Origin: Diadophis punctatus similis
Lineage: Eukaryota; Chordata; Lepidosauria; Squamata; Dipsadidae
DNA length: 64,000 nt
NCBI GenBank assembly: GCA_023053685.1
Contig: JALIGW010000028.1
Coordinates: 5,381,501-5,445,500, forward strand
Reading direction: 5' to 3'
Shown: one piece after another, positions 1 through 14,869 of the stretch
Position numbering within the stretch: position 1 is the stretch's first letter
Layout: each line of letters starts with the position of its first letter
Made by a program: the position numbers and the translations under genes
The notes under the pieces: generated by a model
Databases searched by the model: none
Told to the model about the DNA's origin: nothing
What the model saw: only the letters and a program-made list of their open reading frames with translations

Positions 1-1044
1 TTCAGAATGCAGAAACCAAAGCATATTTAATGATGATATAGAAATTTCAGAAAAAGTAAAATAGAATTTAGCAAATAAATCACAAAGGAAAATTAATCTA
101 GCTATTTAAAATTTCAGCTTTTCTTAGTTTCATCTTGATGAAAAATGTTTTTGCAATTCACACCTCTAGGAAGGAAAAAGATTAATATAATTTTGGCCAG
201 AAAAAAAACCTTTCTTCAAAATTGAATGAAAAAAAGACAGCTGTAAGAACCTACCACCATTACTACCATTGTCAGGATGGATGAACATTATGTATAAACA
301 TAGTTTCATAGTACAGAACATGTCTACTATTGATAAAATAAATTATAGTATATGCTAAAGTTTAATATAAGACTATTGGCATTTTCATTAATACTCCTGA
401 ATAGCTTTTCATTGTAGAACGTATATCAGTGGGATTGTAGTACAAAAAACTAAACCAACATTGGAATTCTCATTCACTGGTTGAGCTCACACAATGTTAA
501 ATCCCAGTGCTAGTATTTTTAAACTATGCTTGAAGATAATGTAAGCAAATCATACTTGCATGTTCAAATCAGACTAATAGTTTTGATCATTGTAAATAAT
601 CAGCACCTAAAATTATAAAAGAAAAAAGAAAATACCATGCAGTAAAAGTATTACTAAGCTTGCATAAAAATATGCTATATTTTTCGTATGAACTCCTTTA
701 GCAGGCCCAGAACAAATATTCCACATTTTGCTTCTTCAAATACAGAAAAGCAAAATAATAGGAATAGAGAAATAGAGATACACAATTTCTCAACATAAGA
801 GAAAGCTATATTTTCAAGAAAGAGAAGTAAAATTTCTTTCCCCCAGAAAAAAAAGCGTTCATTTATCATATCAGCATTTCAATGCATAAAACAGATAACT
901 CTTTCCCACATACAAAGCACAGAGTAGGGTAAGGTGAAAGTAAGTGGATATTTTAGGTAAGTACCATTATTTTATGAATAAAAAACAGATTAATAATATA
1001 ACACATCTTCTGTTACTATTTGGTATCAGATTTTGAGTGGCAAA
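1..1044. other. Intronic, nothing recognised
   Basis: AT-rich sequence without coding or repeat landmarks that I can name. Confidence 0.5.
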
Positions 1045-1201
1045 ATGGTATCTTACAAGATTGCCACTGCGTCCTTCCTTGGGCTGAGACTGACTGACTG
1101 GCCCAAGATTACCCAGTTGGCTTCTTGCCTAAGGTGGGACTAGACCTCAGCTGTCTCCAAGTTCATGGCCTCATACCCTAAGCACTACATAAACCTGCTC
1201 C
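1045..1201 (-). repeat. Sauria-type tRNA SINE, decayed
   Basis: On the minus strand the block follows the order of better copies at 9.3 and 55.3 kb: head, box B near GGTCTAGTCCCACC, then CAGTCAGTCAGTCTCAG. Confidence 0.6.
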
Positions 1202-1799
1202 CCATCAACTGGAATATCATGGGGGGGGGGCAATCTACAAAATACATTGAAAACTACCACTGCATCAATTCAATTCAAAAGAACTGAAATTTTTCATAAT
1301 GAAAGTAGACTAAAATGGAGTCATTTTCTAACCCTTCTACCTACTTCTTTTGATGAGTTTATCAACCTTCTCTACTTTTCAAATTTAAATGCAGTGTGCT
1401 ATTAAAAGATCAGTTTTAAATGAAAGTTGTCAAAAAATTTCACATAGAACTTATGTTTCCATTAAAATCAGGAAATGCACCTGATGATTAACACTGAACA
1501 GTATTACAAATTATATTTGTATCAAAATATTTGAAGAAAAAATTATTACCAAGACTGTAATGATAATCTGTCAACAACTGTAAGAGATCACTTCTTTAAA
1601 TAAAAGAGAATATATTGTAACAAGAAATACGTATGAGGAATCATTGGGTTAAATTCACTGAAAGCAAAATCTGCTTATCAAAGATGGAGCCAACTTTTCA
1701 TCAGGGAACAAAGAGAAAATAATATTATTTTCTGATTGTAATATTTATTATTAGATTTATATCCCACATTTACTTAAGAACTTAAAGTAATGTATATAA

Positions 1800-1975
1800 T
1801 TCTCCTGCCTATTTCCCCCACAAAAACAACCCTGTGATGTGGATTGGGTTGAGAGAGAGTAACTGGTTGAAAATCACCCACCCAGCTTTCATGTCTTAAG
1901 GTACTTAAGGTACAAGTACTCAAAATCTCCTACTTTCGAGTCAAGTGCCTTAACCACCTTAAGGCTAGACTGGTG
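1800..1975 (-). repeat. Sauria-type tRNA SINE, decayed
   Basis: The antisense reading shows TTAAGGCACTTGACTCGAAA, then the CTCTCTCAACCCAATCCAC body block. It includes a small local duplication (CTTAAGGTA, 1916-1932). Confidence 0.5.
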
Positions 1976-2919
1976 CTCATAAGATTGAAATATTTTGGCT
2001 GTCTCTCTAGAGGTGGAGATAGACAGATAGGTGTGTGTGAGAGGGGGGGGCGGGGCGGGGAGAGATTTATTCCCAGAGGTTTGTTTCTTCTACTGCTTTA
2101 AAAAGCATAGGCTAGACTCACGTAACGTTTTACATATCCTGGCTTCTTCCAAACCAGTAAAACCTTGAATGCTCCATTTACAAATTCAAAGATTTGATTT
2201 AAGCCAACTAGAATTTACTGATATACTGTTGTGGTGTATATTTTTCTCTTTGTGTACTGTCACTGTATTTATTACCAACAATCCAGGACACTGTGGCAAC
2301 TTCAGAAAAACATGGTTAAAAAATTCTAGTATGAGGACTGAGGTTATCCAGTGAATTAATGTACTCAAGTTATTCTGTATTTTAATAGAACAGCAACAGA
2401 GGGGATTTTCACACAAACAAACAAAAAACCCCTATATATATCAAATATATGAATGTTATTTCAACATTGGTGCTTGTACTGTAATTTCTTCTATCAGCAG
2501 GAGATACATCATATTGGTGGGATCAATATTCACCCTGCCACACACATTTTCTCTAGAATCATTGCATTGCAGCAACTTCACTCAGAATATTTTTACAGAT
2601 TTAAACAGATACTTAGTTTTTGAGGTGAAAATACATGATGTGCACAGCTTGGGCACTGCATACACATTTATGTTTACAACTGAATTTCAGTTAAAATGTT
2701 CATTATTGTTTATTATCTTACTTATTGTTTATTATCCAAAGGGAAAAGCTGTGAAAATGGAATAAATACTTTTTACAAGAAAAAAAACTGTTCAAAACTT
2801 TTCATTACAGCAAAAGATATAGCAAAAAGCAATGATATATTAAATGGTTTCAGATGCATATGTTTATGCACAAATAGCACTACATCTAGTCAATGTGCAC
2901 AATAATATTACTGTTTTTT
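1976..2919. other. Intronic, low-complexity patches only
   Basis: A short G-rich run (2043-2062) and otherwise unremarkable AT-rich DNA. Short open frames here are interrupted and unlike any family I know. Confidence 0.5.
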
Positions 2920-4060
2920 TATTTATCAAATTTCTAAACCACTTATCTTACTAAAGTGATTCTGGGCAGTTTACAAACAACATCATAAAATATAAAAATG
3001 TAACTAAAAAGCCCAGGTAAAAGCAATTAAAAACAAAGTTGAAATGTACAAACTAAAAATAAAAAATCAAACTTAAAATTATCCACCAGTCATCCCTGGG
3101 ATTGCATAATACTCTTTGACCCTCATGCTATTTGGCAGAACCAAGTCTTAACTCTCTTCTGGAAGGCCAAAAAATGAGGGGCTTGCCTCACCTCTGGACT
3201 AAGATGTTCCAAAAAGTGGGGTCAATGGCAGAGAAGGCCTCTTCCTAGATCCCACCAGTCCAAATTCTTTAACCAACGGAATCTGCAGCATGCCCTCCAT
3301 GCCTGACCAGGTGGGATGAGTCAATTGGAACAAGACAGTTCCTCAGGTAACCTGGTCATGCCATGAAGGGTTTTAAAACTGATAACCGAGGTGAGCCCAG
3401 TGGTTAGAGGCAGTACTGCAGGTCACTTTAGCTGACTGTGATCCGCAGGCCACCAGTTCAAATCTCACTGGCTCAAGGTTGACTCAGCCTTCCATCCTTC
3501 CGAGGTAGGTAAAATGAGGACCCAGATTGTTGGGGGCAATATAAATATACATTGCTTACTGGTGTTAACTGCTTAGAGAGTGCTTGCACTTAGGCGGTAT
3601 ATACTGTAAATCTCACAAAATAAATAATAAATAAATATCCAACACCTTGAACTGAACCCAGAAGCAAACTGGAACCCAGTGCAGTTCACATAGAATAACT
3701 CTAGCACGCACAACTCTAGGAGCAACAGAACTGCTCACACCACTCTATTCTGCACTAGTTGCAGCTTCTGGATAATGTTCAAAGGTAGCGCACATTACAC
3801 TAGTCCATCCAGGAAATCACCAGGGTATGAGTTACTGAAAGGAGGGCTTCTCAGTCCAGGAAGGGGAGTAACTGGCACACAACCTGAAGTTGGGCAAAGC
3901 CCTTTCTATGACTGCCACCTGTTCCTTGAATCCAGAAGGATCTCCAAATTAAGCACCTGGTCTGTCTGGGACAGTGCAACACCACCCAAGATCAAAGATG
4001 CAGAGGAGCCTCCTATCCAAAGCCACTCCATCTTACTGGGGTTCAGTTGAAGTCTGTTGT
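2920..4060 (-). mobile_element. L2/L3-like LINE 3' fragment with a SINE nested inside
   Basis: The antisense reading around 3690-3640 and 3387-3360 gives a decayed LHWVPVCFWVQFKVLV- type motif, the conserved end of CR1/L2/L3-group LINE ORF2. The same motif occurs intact at 35.1 kb. A tRNA SINE (3388-3637) interrupts it precisely at that point. The 3729-4060 stretch is typical of the same antisense element upstream of the motif. Heavily diverged. Confidence 0.6.
3388..3637 (+). repeat. tRNA-derived squamate SINE
   Basis: The head (GAGGTGAGCCCAGTGGTTAG) has tRNA box-A character and TTCAAATCTC matches box B. The body has GGTTGACTCAGCCTTCCATC and ACCCAGATTGTTGGGGGCAA, and the tail is (AATA)n. 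It is inserted in an L2/L3-like LINE. Confidence 0.85.
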
Positions 4061-4079
4061 CACTTTTAAAGCCTGAGAT

Positions 4080-4215
4080 GCTAAAGAGAGTCCCTTCTCA
4101 CCTCTTTCTCTGCCAATTATACAGCTATTGCCTATTCCCTCTTCTTTGATTGTTCCCTAGGTAGCATGTCTTCACCCATCCCTCAATCTTTCTCACATAC
4201 CATTACACATTTAAA
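4080..4215. repeat. Unnamed dispersed repeat, copy 1
   Basis: GATTGTTCCCTAGGTAGCAT and CACATACCATTACAC recur in the same order at 31370-31515. Family unknown. Confidence 0.6.
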
Positions 4216-7200
4216 GATGCACATTGCTTTCCACATCTTTCAGATTCCTACCTTCAACTGTGGGGATTTCCAAATCTGTTGAATTTGTCTGAGTATCTGA
4301 CATATAATACTAGAGATGTTCACAGCTGTTAGCTGGAGCATTAGTTCCAAGAATAGTCAAAAGGAATCTGATACCTGATGTAAGAAATTTGCTGCTGACT
4401 CTACATCTTTCCTCTCAAATGTCACCCCAGCTACCCATCCATAAGACAGCCACTCCATCTTCAAGTATGACAATTGCAAGACTGTCATTACGGCAGCATA
4501 TTCAGGCAAACCCTACAGACATTTCAACCAGGTTACCTTGCTCTGAGGATTCCTTAAAGGAAAGCATATTGACCTGGTACACACCAAAATGTTGTGTTGT
4601 TTCCTTTACTGCAGGTGTCTAAGCCTCAGTTTGCGTGATTCTCTGAACAAGGTATCAGGATAAACAGCCAAATTAAGCAGCTGTTTTGCTTCCAGAAACT
4701 CCAAAATAAGGCCAACATAAAGTTCCAGAAGCCATGCTGACTACTTCTCATTGGGCTCAGTAAGTTTCCACTCCTGGAGAAGAAATGGAAGGAAAATAGT
4801 GAGGCCTTGGCCCTAATCTGCAACTCTGCAGCTGGTTCATTGCACCTAATAATGTTAGCTCTAATTAGATCTAACAACAAAATATCAAATAATCAACCTG
4901 GGCCATTAACCTATGAAATGGTCAGCTAGGAGAAACTATCAACACACCATTAGCTAGGGACCATATTAAATAAACAACTGTGCCTACATATCTAAAATTT
5001 TACCTGCTTTTTGCTGAAAATGTCTGATAGAACATCTTAGTGTACATCAGATGAGAAATCCAATGTTTATGAGCATCTCCTGTTGAAAACAATTGCACTG
5101 TGAAGCCTGGGGAAACTTTTCATTAATGTGGATTTGTTGACAGAACTGCAATGGGTATTTTGCTTTAGATTAGTAAAAAATGGAAAGTCAAATAGCACAA
5201 GGTATCTATCTATAATTTTATTGCAATCACAGTATTGAGTTACATTTGACAACCCAGAGAGACACAACTCAATGATAGATACATTAATGGCAGTCATTTA
5301 GGTTAGATGACAAAAGGCAGCAAATCCAACTACTACTATATTTACCAGTTTTCTAAAAATTAGCATTGTCCTTCCGTAAATGCATGTTCTCCCACTATTA
5401 TTCTTCATTCTTTTCTCAGTTTCACACCATAAGTATATCTGGGGGAGGAGGCAGAGAGTACTAGTTGCCATAGCACAGCACTGAATTTTTTCAGTTAGGA
5501 AAATTAGCTGTTCTAAAAAAGGCACAGAAGAAGCTAAGATGGGCTCCATTATGAATACTTATTAGCAATACCATCCCGTATCAAAATGTAGAATTTGTCC
5601 AGTACATGCAGCTAAAATTTTGGTTCTCCTGTTATTGCTCCCTTGACCTAATGGTGCAATTGAAAACGATATAACTCAAAAATTAAATCCGAAACATGTA
5701 TTAAATGACAAATAATTAAATCATGCATATTCAGGATTGAGATATATAAAATAGAAAAGTATAATGATATAATGATCAAGAAAAACAATAAATTCATATG
5801 AGAGTCAAAATAGTACAATTCAGATATAAATACAATAATCATTATTCAAGAATTGTAAATTACAAAAAGTTCAGATTTATTTATCCATTCTTACTGATAA
5901 ATATGCATTAGGAATAAGGTCCACTGAGCTTAAGAAGCTCGGTAAAATGAATAGAATATATATAATTGTGAAGTAGTTTTGCTTCCCCCCCCCCCCAAAT
6001 TGCCAAACCTTTCCATTTTGTAATGTTTTTCCTTCATTCTGCCTGTCACACCAAAATGCAGTTATTATTTCTGAAAGTACAATGGGAACTGAAATTTGTA
6101 AAAGCCCCATTCATTGTTTGGGAATTGGCACAATCGTAAGAATTTCCACAGAATACTCCAGACTTGTAGAACTCTTACTTAAAAATAATAGTCAACTCTG
6201 TAACTTATTATTTAACAGTAGTTGCTGAGGGACATGAATGAGAGGATAATGTTGTGTCTGCTCTCTACTTGTGAGTATTTCATTGGCATCAAGCTAGTTA
6301 CTGTGGCAACAGAGTGCTAGTAGGAGTATGCCAAATGTTTCAAGCTTGAAATAGCTAACCTTAGACTTTACAACCTCAGGATAAAACACCTGTACACTGA
6401 GAGTTGTATCATTACTTCAGAAAAAAAAACCCTACATGTGTATTCTACTGACCTAAGGACAAAAATAAAGCTGCACAAATGGCTTGCTTTCTAAATTGAA
6501 ACTGGATTGGTAGGATTTCATTCATTTGTCAAATATTAGCCAATAAAAGAGCAGACACAAGTTTCCATACTTGCAGTGCACATATCACAAGTGTTCCTAG
6601 TGCTGCTGATTAGCAACACTTTAGATTGATAGTGCTAAATGTAAAAACTAAACAAACATGCTTTCTTTGGTATGTTGAGCTTTGGTTGGTTGACATTTTG
6701 AAATGGAAAAGTGTGAATGTTACTGCTACACGTGCTTTATTTTGGAAGCATTTAATTCAGTGCCAAACATGGGCTGCTTTCTGGCAGCTGTTGCAGGGCA
6801 AGTTGATCATGCAGAAAAATGTGCCATTCACTCAGGCATAGGAAGGCATTAGAAAAAAAGCCTCCTATAGCCAAGATGAGTAGTTTTGGATATTTTTATT
6901 TTTCACTCTTCTGCATTGTTCAGTGATTACTTATTACCACTGCTTCTTCATGAGCTTAACGTGGATGATGTATTGCAAAAAGTATTCTTCTGAAATGGGC
7001 ATTTTAAATAGAGTAAGTTGATGGATTTAATAGACTTTGGTTTAGTGGACTTCAGATTTAACAGACAATTTGCTTGATCCAGAGGATCATCGGAGTTGGT
7101 ACCATCTGGTGTCTAGGCTGCTATTTACTATATCTCTGTGGCTCTTTGTTGCCTCTGGAAACTATTATGGCTTCTGCATTAGCCTGGTCTTAGAATGCTG

Positions 7201-7600
7201 GGCAATCTTTCTGTTTTAAGTCTTTTCAGACTCTGATCCACACCACCTACTTCTTTCCTCTCTGCTACTTGTCCTTGATCCATCTATCTGTAGTTGTCCA
7301 ATTAGTTTTGATGGCAGAAACAGCACCTGCATCTTTATAGTTTGGGCAGATTCTTAATCCTGAGGTGAGGTTTACATTCTTTTTGAGAGTTAGGGTTCTC
7401 AGAGTTCTTAGATCATTTGTTATTTGATGGATAAATGTCTTTGCAGAACCCCTTCTTTATTTAATCCATTAAATTGACAATTAACATGACACAAAATGAT
7501 TTTTCTTATGTTCTTAGTTTGCCAGCACAATTAATCTTCACTCTACTGTATCTCAGAGTTGAAAAAAAAGAGGCATGATTTTTAATGTTCATTTATTTTC
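4216..7600. other. Intronic, nothing recognised
   Basis: Contains a poly-C run near 5987-5996. Frames up to 84 codons show no family motif or splice context. Confidence 0.45.
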
Positions 7601-7722
7601 TATGGGGTCCTTGGTGCTTTCTGAGCTTGGTTGTTTTCTTGCAGACTGATGATGTTACCTAGTTTGGTAATGAAACATCTATAAGAAAACAACCAAGCTC
7701 AGAGATCACCAAATCCCCCACA
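7601..7722. mobile_element. PLE-like terminal segments, inverted repeat (third family)
   Basis: The arms 7603-7640 and 7682-7720 are near-perfect inverted copies sharing GAGCTTGGTTGTTTTCTT. Between them lies a hammerhead-like core. The design matches the other two inverted PLE dimers, though this family has no coding remnant here. The class call is inferred from that shared structure. Confidence 0.5.
7640..7685 (+). ncRNA. Hammerhead-ribozyme-like core (third PLE family)
   Basis: CUGAUGA is at 7646-7652, and one U follows. Helix II is GUUACC (7654-7659) with GGUAAU (7666-7671). GAAAC (7672-7676) and the triplet AUC (7677-7679) follow. AUC satisfies the NUH cleavage rule but breaks the usual C-G pair of stem III. 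The long flanking inverted repeat could act as an extended stem I, with a few unpaired bases next to the core. Activity is unproven. Confidence 0.48.
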
Positions 7723-9457
<1,735 letters not shown>

Positions 9458-9504
9458 CTTCAGCTGGAATAGAATGCAGCAGCATGGCAATTATAGATGC
9501 CTCC

Positions 9505-9600
9505 AGAAGAACAGATGTTACACCTCTGCTCCATGAGTTGCACTGGTTGCCAATCTGCTTCTGGATCTAAGCATTGTTCAGAATCCTTATACACTTTACT
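9505..9600 (+). mobile_element. L2/L3-like LINE fragment
   Basis: The forward frame reads TPLLHELHWLPICFWI-, the conserved LINE ORF2 tail motif, then degenerates. Confidence 0.45.
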
Positions 9601-12600
9601 CTTCAATCAGAAATTTCCTATCTATGGAAGAGATGCTTCCCTTGTTGTTGTTGTTTTTACTTCACTAGTTTCTTCTTTCTCCAATGTATCCCAAATCTAA
9701 CTTTGCACTATAATCGTTTATAAGTGGAAACATTTGCCATTTTGTTTCTGTCCAGGATCTATAGAATCGTTTAGGAAAGAGGATCCTAAAAAATATTCCA
9801 CTCTACCCCTGGGCTAACAGAAAGCAGTTAGGCATATTATATAGGTTTATTTGGTACTATGCCATGAATCAGATGTATAATTGGGAACCAAAGCAATATG
9901 TAGGTATGCTCATGTATTAATCACGAGGAATGAATACAAATGCTTATACAACATCAACATGCCAGAAACTTAACACTTGATGCCAAAAAATCATTAATGG
10001 CAGTTAAGATTACTAACATATCTAACATTAAGGTTAGAAAGGGGAACATAAGCAGTAATATCTCCTGGGAGAGTCAGAAAAATCAAGATGGCAATCATGA
10101 TTGGGCAAGGCCCACTATTTTGTAAGCATGCTCAGTGTAGGCACACATGAAAAAGGGGGTGTAACTTTGAAGAAATGGTTCAGATTACCATTTCATTTTT
10201 TTTCTGATACCCACAAATGTATGTGCCTGAACCTAATATATTTTGGTTTTTAGCTGAAGATTAGTGATAAGCCAAATGCACTATTAGAAGAAACATAACA
10301 AAATATAAGGATATAGTAAAAAATATATACAAAGAATAGTTTCAGTAAAAATTATGAGGTACTGAGTACTTTCTAGATATACACTGCAGAAGAATAAGTT
10401 TCTGGTCTGAATGATGATTGATGCTGTTATTTAAAAGAAATAAGAATTTCTGAAGGCTCTCAGGAAAAAAAAAGAAGACACATTTGACTGACTCATTTTC
10501 AACCTTTACAAGGAGGTGAATCAGATGACCTTCCTTTGGCACATGCTTTCAACATTTTAGTTTATGAAAAAAATCTGATTATTTGTAGCACTTTCAGATT
10601 AAGGATTTGATTAGTATCTACTATATGTGGATGCAATTCTTTCCTAAGAGGATGCCATGCAACTGAGAGCAATAGCATGGGTAAAGCTGTATGACTGTAT
10701 GTCTTTTTCTTGAATTTAGAAGGCATCTTTTTTTGGGGTCTAAAAGTATTATACTTGGGCTTTAAGGCTTCCTGAAACTAAAAGCTTTTCTCTCCACTTG
10801 TAACTTCTAGAACCTTCACAAAATCATTCAGCCAGTTGACATGATATAAAGTCTGACCCCATTACTATCACTTTGACGGTAACAATGGCTGCGATGGCTC
10901 TAGATAGAAGATGTTCCAAATCTCTACTGGGGAAATTAACCAAAGTAGGCATATGATCTAAAGAATAAATATTTGAAATAAAAGCAAATGGCAACAAAAA
11001 TTATGAAGGATTTGTCATAAATTCTGCTGCAATTAAGTATATTTATGCTTTATTCTGACATGCTGATAACAGTAAATTAGCAGAAAGCTAAGAACATTAA
11101 CAACCAGACTTAAGAAGAAAAGAAAACACCAGGCTAGTTATAGTAATAAATTCATTCTGAAGGAAAAAGTCAAAGTGACACCTAAACAGATATCCTCTAA
11201 GCTCCAGAAAGGGCTATGCTTATCTTTTAGACTATTAAACTGAGCCTATTATAGTACATGCTTAAAATTATGAGACAGCTCTTTAACAAAACAATGAATC
11301 AGTTGGCACTTTTTGGTCTATTCTTATCACCTAAAATGCAGTAACATGAATAACAGGCATTTTTTTTCAAAACAATACTTTTATTTAAGGATCACAATAT
11401 GTCATGACATTGATCGTTCCAGCTATATATCTCCTCTCCTCATGATCAGACAGTAAAACAAATTCTGGAAGACAAATGATCAAATTAATAACAGATTTCT
11501 ACGATGTAATTTAATTATATATATATAGAGAGAGAGACATAAAGTACAGTGGTGGGTTCTAAATAATTTTGCCACCAGTTTGGGTGTGCGCTTGTGCACG
11601 CGTGCAATGCTTCTGTGCATGTGCAGAAGCATCCTGGGTGGGTGGGCGGAGCCTCCCACCACAGGCGCTACTGGTTCTAAGAACCGGTCCGAACCGGGAG
11701 CAACCCATCGCTGATAAAGTATAATATTAATTATTAAAGTTAGTTCCTAGCATTTTCAGCCAATAATGTATGTCATTTAATGCAAGATAGCAGTCTAATC
11801 TGCTAAAATAGTAAAGATATACATTCTTTGAAATCACAGGATTTCCAAATTCAGTTTTAAGTGCCAAAAAATATTTTTTTTGACATTTCCTGCTTTTAGC
11901 ACAACAAAATGTATAAAAAAGGAACAGCTTGCTTGATAAAGAAGAAAGTATGTAATGTTGGGAACTTTTAGAAAGCAAATGTTGAACAGATGGTTATCCA
12001 GCCTACAATTGCCAATTTCTGATTTTTTTTCTTATAAATGGCTAATATCTTGGTATATATTAAAGGGACCTGACTGATTTTGTAAGAAAATGATGCTTTT
12101 GTTCATATAACTATGGAAATCTTCTAAATCATTTCACAACTCATATTTTCTGCCTTCAGGAATTGCAGTGATTTTTTCTATCTCTGTGTACTCCTAAATT
12201 TTTCTTAAGTCAAATGAATTCTGGTTTAGCAGGGCTAATGCAGTTTAGTCAAGACTATTTGAAGCCTAAACTTAGATCAAGGTTTTTTCATTTTAAATCC
12301 CAAAGAAATACAATAATGAATTTCTCTCAGCAATTTTAGCCAAATAGCCTATTAAGCATGACTGAAACATTTTGCCAATGAGTCCAAATGTCTAAAAGAT
12401 GTTTGCTTCTTATACAATAGATCTTTCTGTATGCATGCAGTTATGTATATGTGCACACACATATACTCATTGAGGAATGCTAATTAAAATATTTCACTTG
12501 GTTACATTAGGGTTTCAATGTACTGTATGTTTATTTAGAAACAATTCATTTTGGCCCAAGTAAAACATAAACAGAAGATGAAGCATTCAAAGGTGCACAC

Positions 12601-12665
12601 TGGAAAGGGCATTAGTTGAAGTGAAGCATATTCCAAAATCATAACCTTAAAGGCTTATCGTTTTG
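9601..12665. other. Intronic, one hAT MITE, otherwise nothing recognised
   Basis: The hAT at 11547-11713 is annotated separately. The rest is plain AT-rich sequence. Confidence 0.45.
11547..11713. mobile_element. hAT MITE, family A (CAGTGGTGGGTTC ends)
   Basis: 167 bp with inverted ends CAGTGGTGGGTT / AACCCATCGCTG and a perfect 8-bp duplication ATAAAGTA (11539-11546, 11714-11721). The 8-bp duplication and CAG...CTG ends are typical of hAT elements. Non-coding. Confidence 0.9.
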
Positions 12666-12880
12666 ATAGCAATAGGAATAGCACTTAGACTTATATACCG
12701 CTTCATAGTGCTTTACAGCCCTCTCTAAGCGGTTTACAGAGTTCAGCATATTGCCCCCAACAATCTGGGTCCTCATTTTACCGACCTCAGAAGGATGGAA
12801 GGCTGAGTCAACCTTGAGCCGGTGAGATTTGAACAGCTGAACTGCAGTGCTGCACTTTAACCACTGCGCCACCTCGGCTC
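12666..12880 (-). repeat. tRNA-derived squamate SINE
   Basis: An antisense copy with a well-preserved head (GAGCCGAGGTGGCGCAGTGG on the minus strand) and the tail ending GCGGTATATAAGTCTAAGTG. Confidence 0.85.
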
Positions 12881-13006
12881 CACCTTGCGCCACCTTGATG
12901 CAGTGGAATGCTGAATACAATGTAATAAAACTTTTTTCAAAACCTAGTATGAAGCCTGAGTGTTTTATTTTATTTATTTTATTTAAGTGTTTTGTATTTT
13001 TTTTAT

Positions 13007-13160
13007 GTTTGCTGGTCTAGTGGTTAAGGCACCAGGTTAGAAACCAGGAGACTGTGAGTTCTAGTTCCGTCTTAGGCACCAAAGCTGACTACATAACTTT
13101 GGGCCAGTCACTCTCCAACTTACGTCAGAGGGTTGTTGTTGTTGAAAAAATAGGAAGACG
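13007..13160 (+). repeat. Sauria-type tRNA SINE
   Basis: The forward copy runs CTAGTGGTTAAGGCACCAGG, GAGTTCTAGTTCCGTC, TTTGGGCCAGTCACTCTCC, and then diverges. Confidence 0.72.
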
Positions 13161-13360
13161 AAGGAGTCTTGGGTATGCTTGCCACTTTAAGTTATTTATA
13201 AAAATAATGAAAGTGGGATTTTAAAAAAAATCTTTTTTAAAAACCCCAAGTTATCATCCTTGGTGGGCACATGGCAACTTTACAAAATTGGCCATCTGAA
13301 CTGATACTTGCTCTGCAGAGGAAATTACTGTTTCTTTTATAGTAAATTTAATTATTTAAA

Positions 13361-13397
13361 GAGCCAGTTTGATGTAGTGGGTTAAAGCAACAGGCTA
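13361..13397 (+). repeat. Sauria-type tRNA SINE, left part
   Basis: The head GAGCCAGTTTGATGTAGTGG and following bases, cut by the L1 insertion at 13398. It continues at 13846. Confidence 0.78.
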
Positions 13398-13831
13398 TAC
13401 GATTTGGGATAGATGGTATGAGTGCCTCGAAAAGAAAAGTAAAATTAATGTGTGACTCAAGAGAAATATGAAATATTATAAATGTTATAAAGAAGGAAAA
13501 GTGTGATTGATGTAACCTTAAATCTTAATGGTTGTAAGATAATGTATATAATAGTATATAATGTATATAATAGTATATTATTATTAGTTAATAGCTAATA
13601 GTGTATATAATGAATAAGTGAAGATAAAAATGTTTAATGCACAAAACACTAGCCACAATTAGGAAAATGTAGAATTGAGAAGGAAAATTCCGATGATATA
13701 AAGCTGTATTAGTGGAATTATATTTTATGTATGTGTGTTTTATATGTTTGTTTTTTCTTATGTGGTTTTGTCTTTTTTGTATGTTGTGTTGTTTTTAAAT
13801 TTGGAAATTTCAATAAAAATTATTTTTTAAA
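13398..13831 (+). mobile_element. L1 3'-end insertion (5'-truncated)
   Basis: A target-site duplication, AAAGCAACAGGCTA, lies at 13384-13397 and 13832-13845. The insert ends in a T-rich 3' UTR, the AATAAA signal at 13812-13817 and a short A-run. It splits a tRNA SINE. Confidence 0.72.
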
Positions 13832-13845
13832 AAAGCAACAGGCTA

Positions 13846-14010
13846 GAAACTATGACATCCTGAGTTCTAACCCTGCCTTCGGCATAAAGCCAGCTGGGTA
13901 ACCTTGGTCTCGTCACTTCCCCTCAACCCTAGGAAGGAGGCAATGGCAATGGCAAACCCCTTCTGAAAAACTTTACCAGGAAAACTTCAGGGATTTTTCT
14001 AAGCTGTCTT
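13846..14010 (+). repeat. Sauria-type tRNA SINE, right part
   Basis: Continuation of the SINE split by L1: GAGTTCTAACCCTGCCTTCG, CAACCCTAGGAAGGAGGCAA, then the CTTTACCAGGAAAACTTCAG end. Confidence 0.78.
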
Positions 14011-14869
14011 TGAAAATCAGACACAAGTGAACAGAAAGAAAATTATTTTAAATTATTACCCATTTGGGAGTTCCTGAATTTTTACAAGATACCAAAATCA
14101 ATGAATTTATATAGCTAGTATATTGTTTGAACTATGCAGAGCTGCTTATAAAATCAGATATATTTTATTCATACCATCAACTGCTATTCATATTTTATTT
14201 GAAGACATAAATACATAAAAACACAATTTGCATAGCATGCTGGTTAGTCCCAAATTCCCAAATATATTACATAAAAGACAAAATAAGACAACGTCATTAT
14301 CATAACTTTTAAAAAATATTGGAAGATGGTATTTCATCCACAATTCATAAAGCTGAAAATGATAAAAGCATTAAAAATAGTAACGTGAAACTATGCCTTG
14401 AAATAAAAAAGGATGCTTTCTAAAAATTATGGAAAACCTTTCCTTTATGTGCATTGTTCTAGGCTGATGTTTGTGCATTGTAATTTGAGAGCCATAGTAA
14501 TACAGTAATATAATATTAGTATACTATAATGTAGTACTGAACTTGGGTAGAATTATCACTTAGATCAATCATAGAGCTGAATTATTTTGGGTCAGTCACT
14601 TGGGGAAAATCTTATGTTATACTATTAGTATTATGGCTTCTCTTGTGTTTGTTAAGCTTCAAAGGATGCCCAAAATAAAAGATAGAATCGAGTTTGGTTA
14701 AAAAATAATTTTGAATTATTTCATGACTTTACTCTTGCAAGGGCTACCTTCAAATTAAGTCTGTGCTTAATTAACTAAGCATCAAAATCTAGTTGCCCTG
14801 CTTCTAAACATTAACACAACTTTAAAAATCAATCAATATTAATGTATAATGATTGGTGATATAATCAGC

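Noticed and set aside
12666..12880. Apparent tRNA gene (box A and box B)
   Set aside because: It is the tRNA-like head of a dispersed SINE with its typical body and tail, also seen at four other places.
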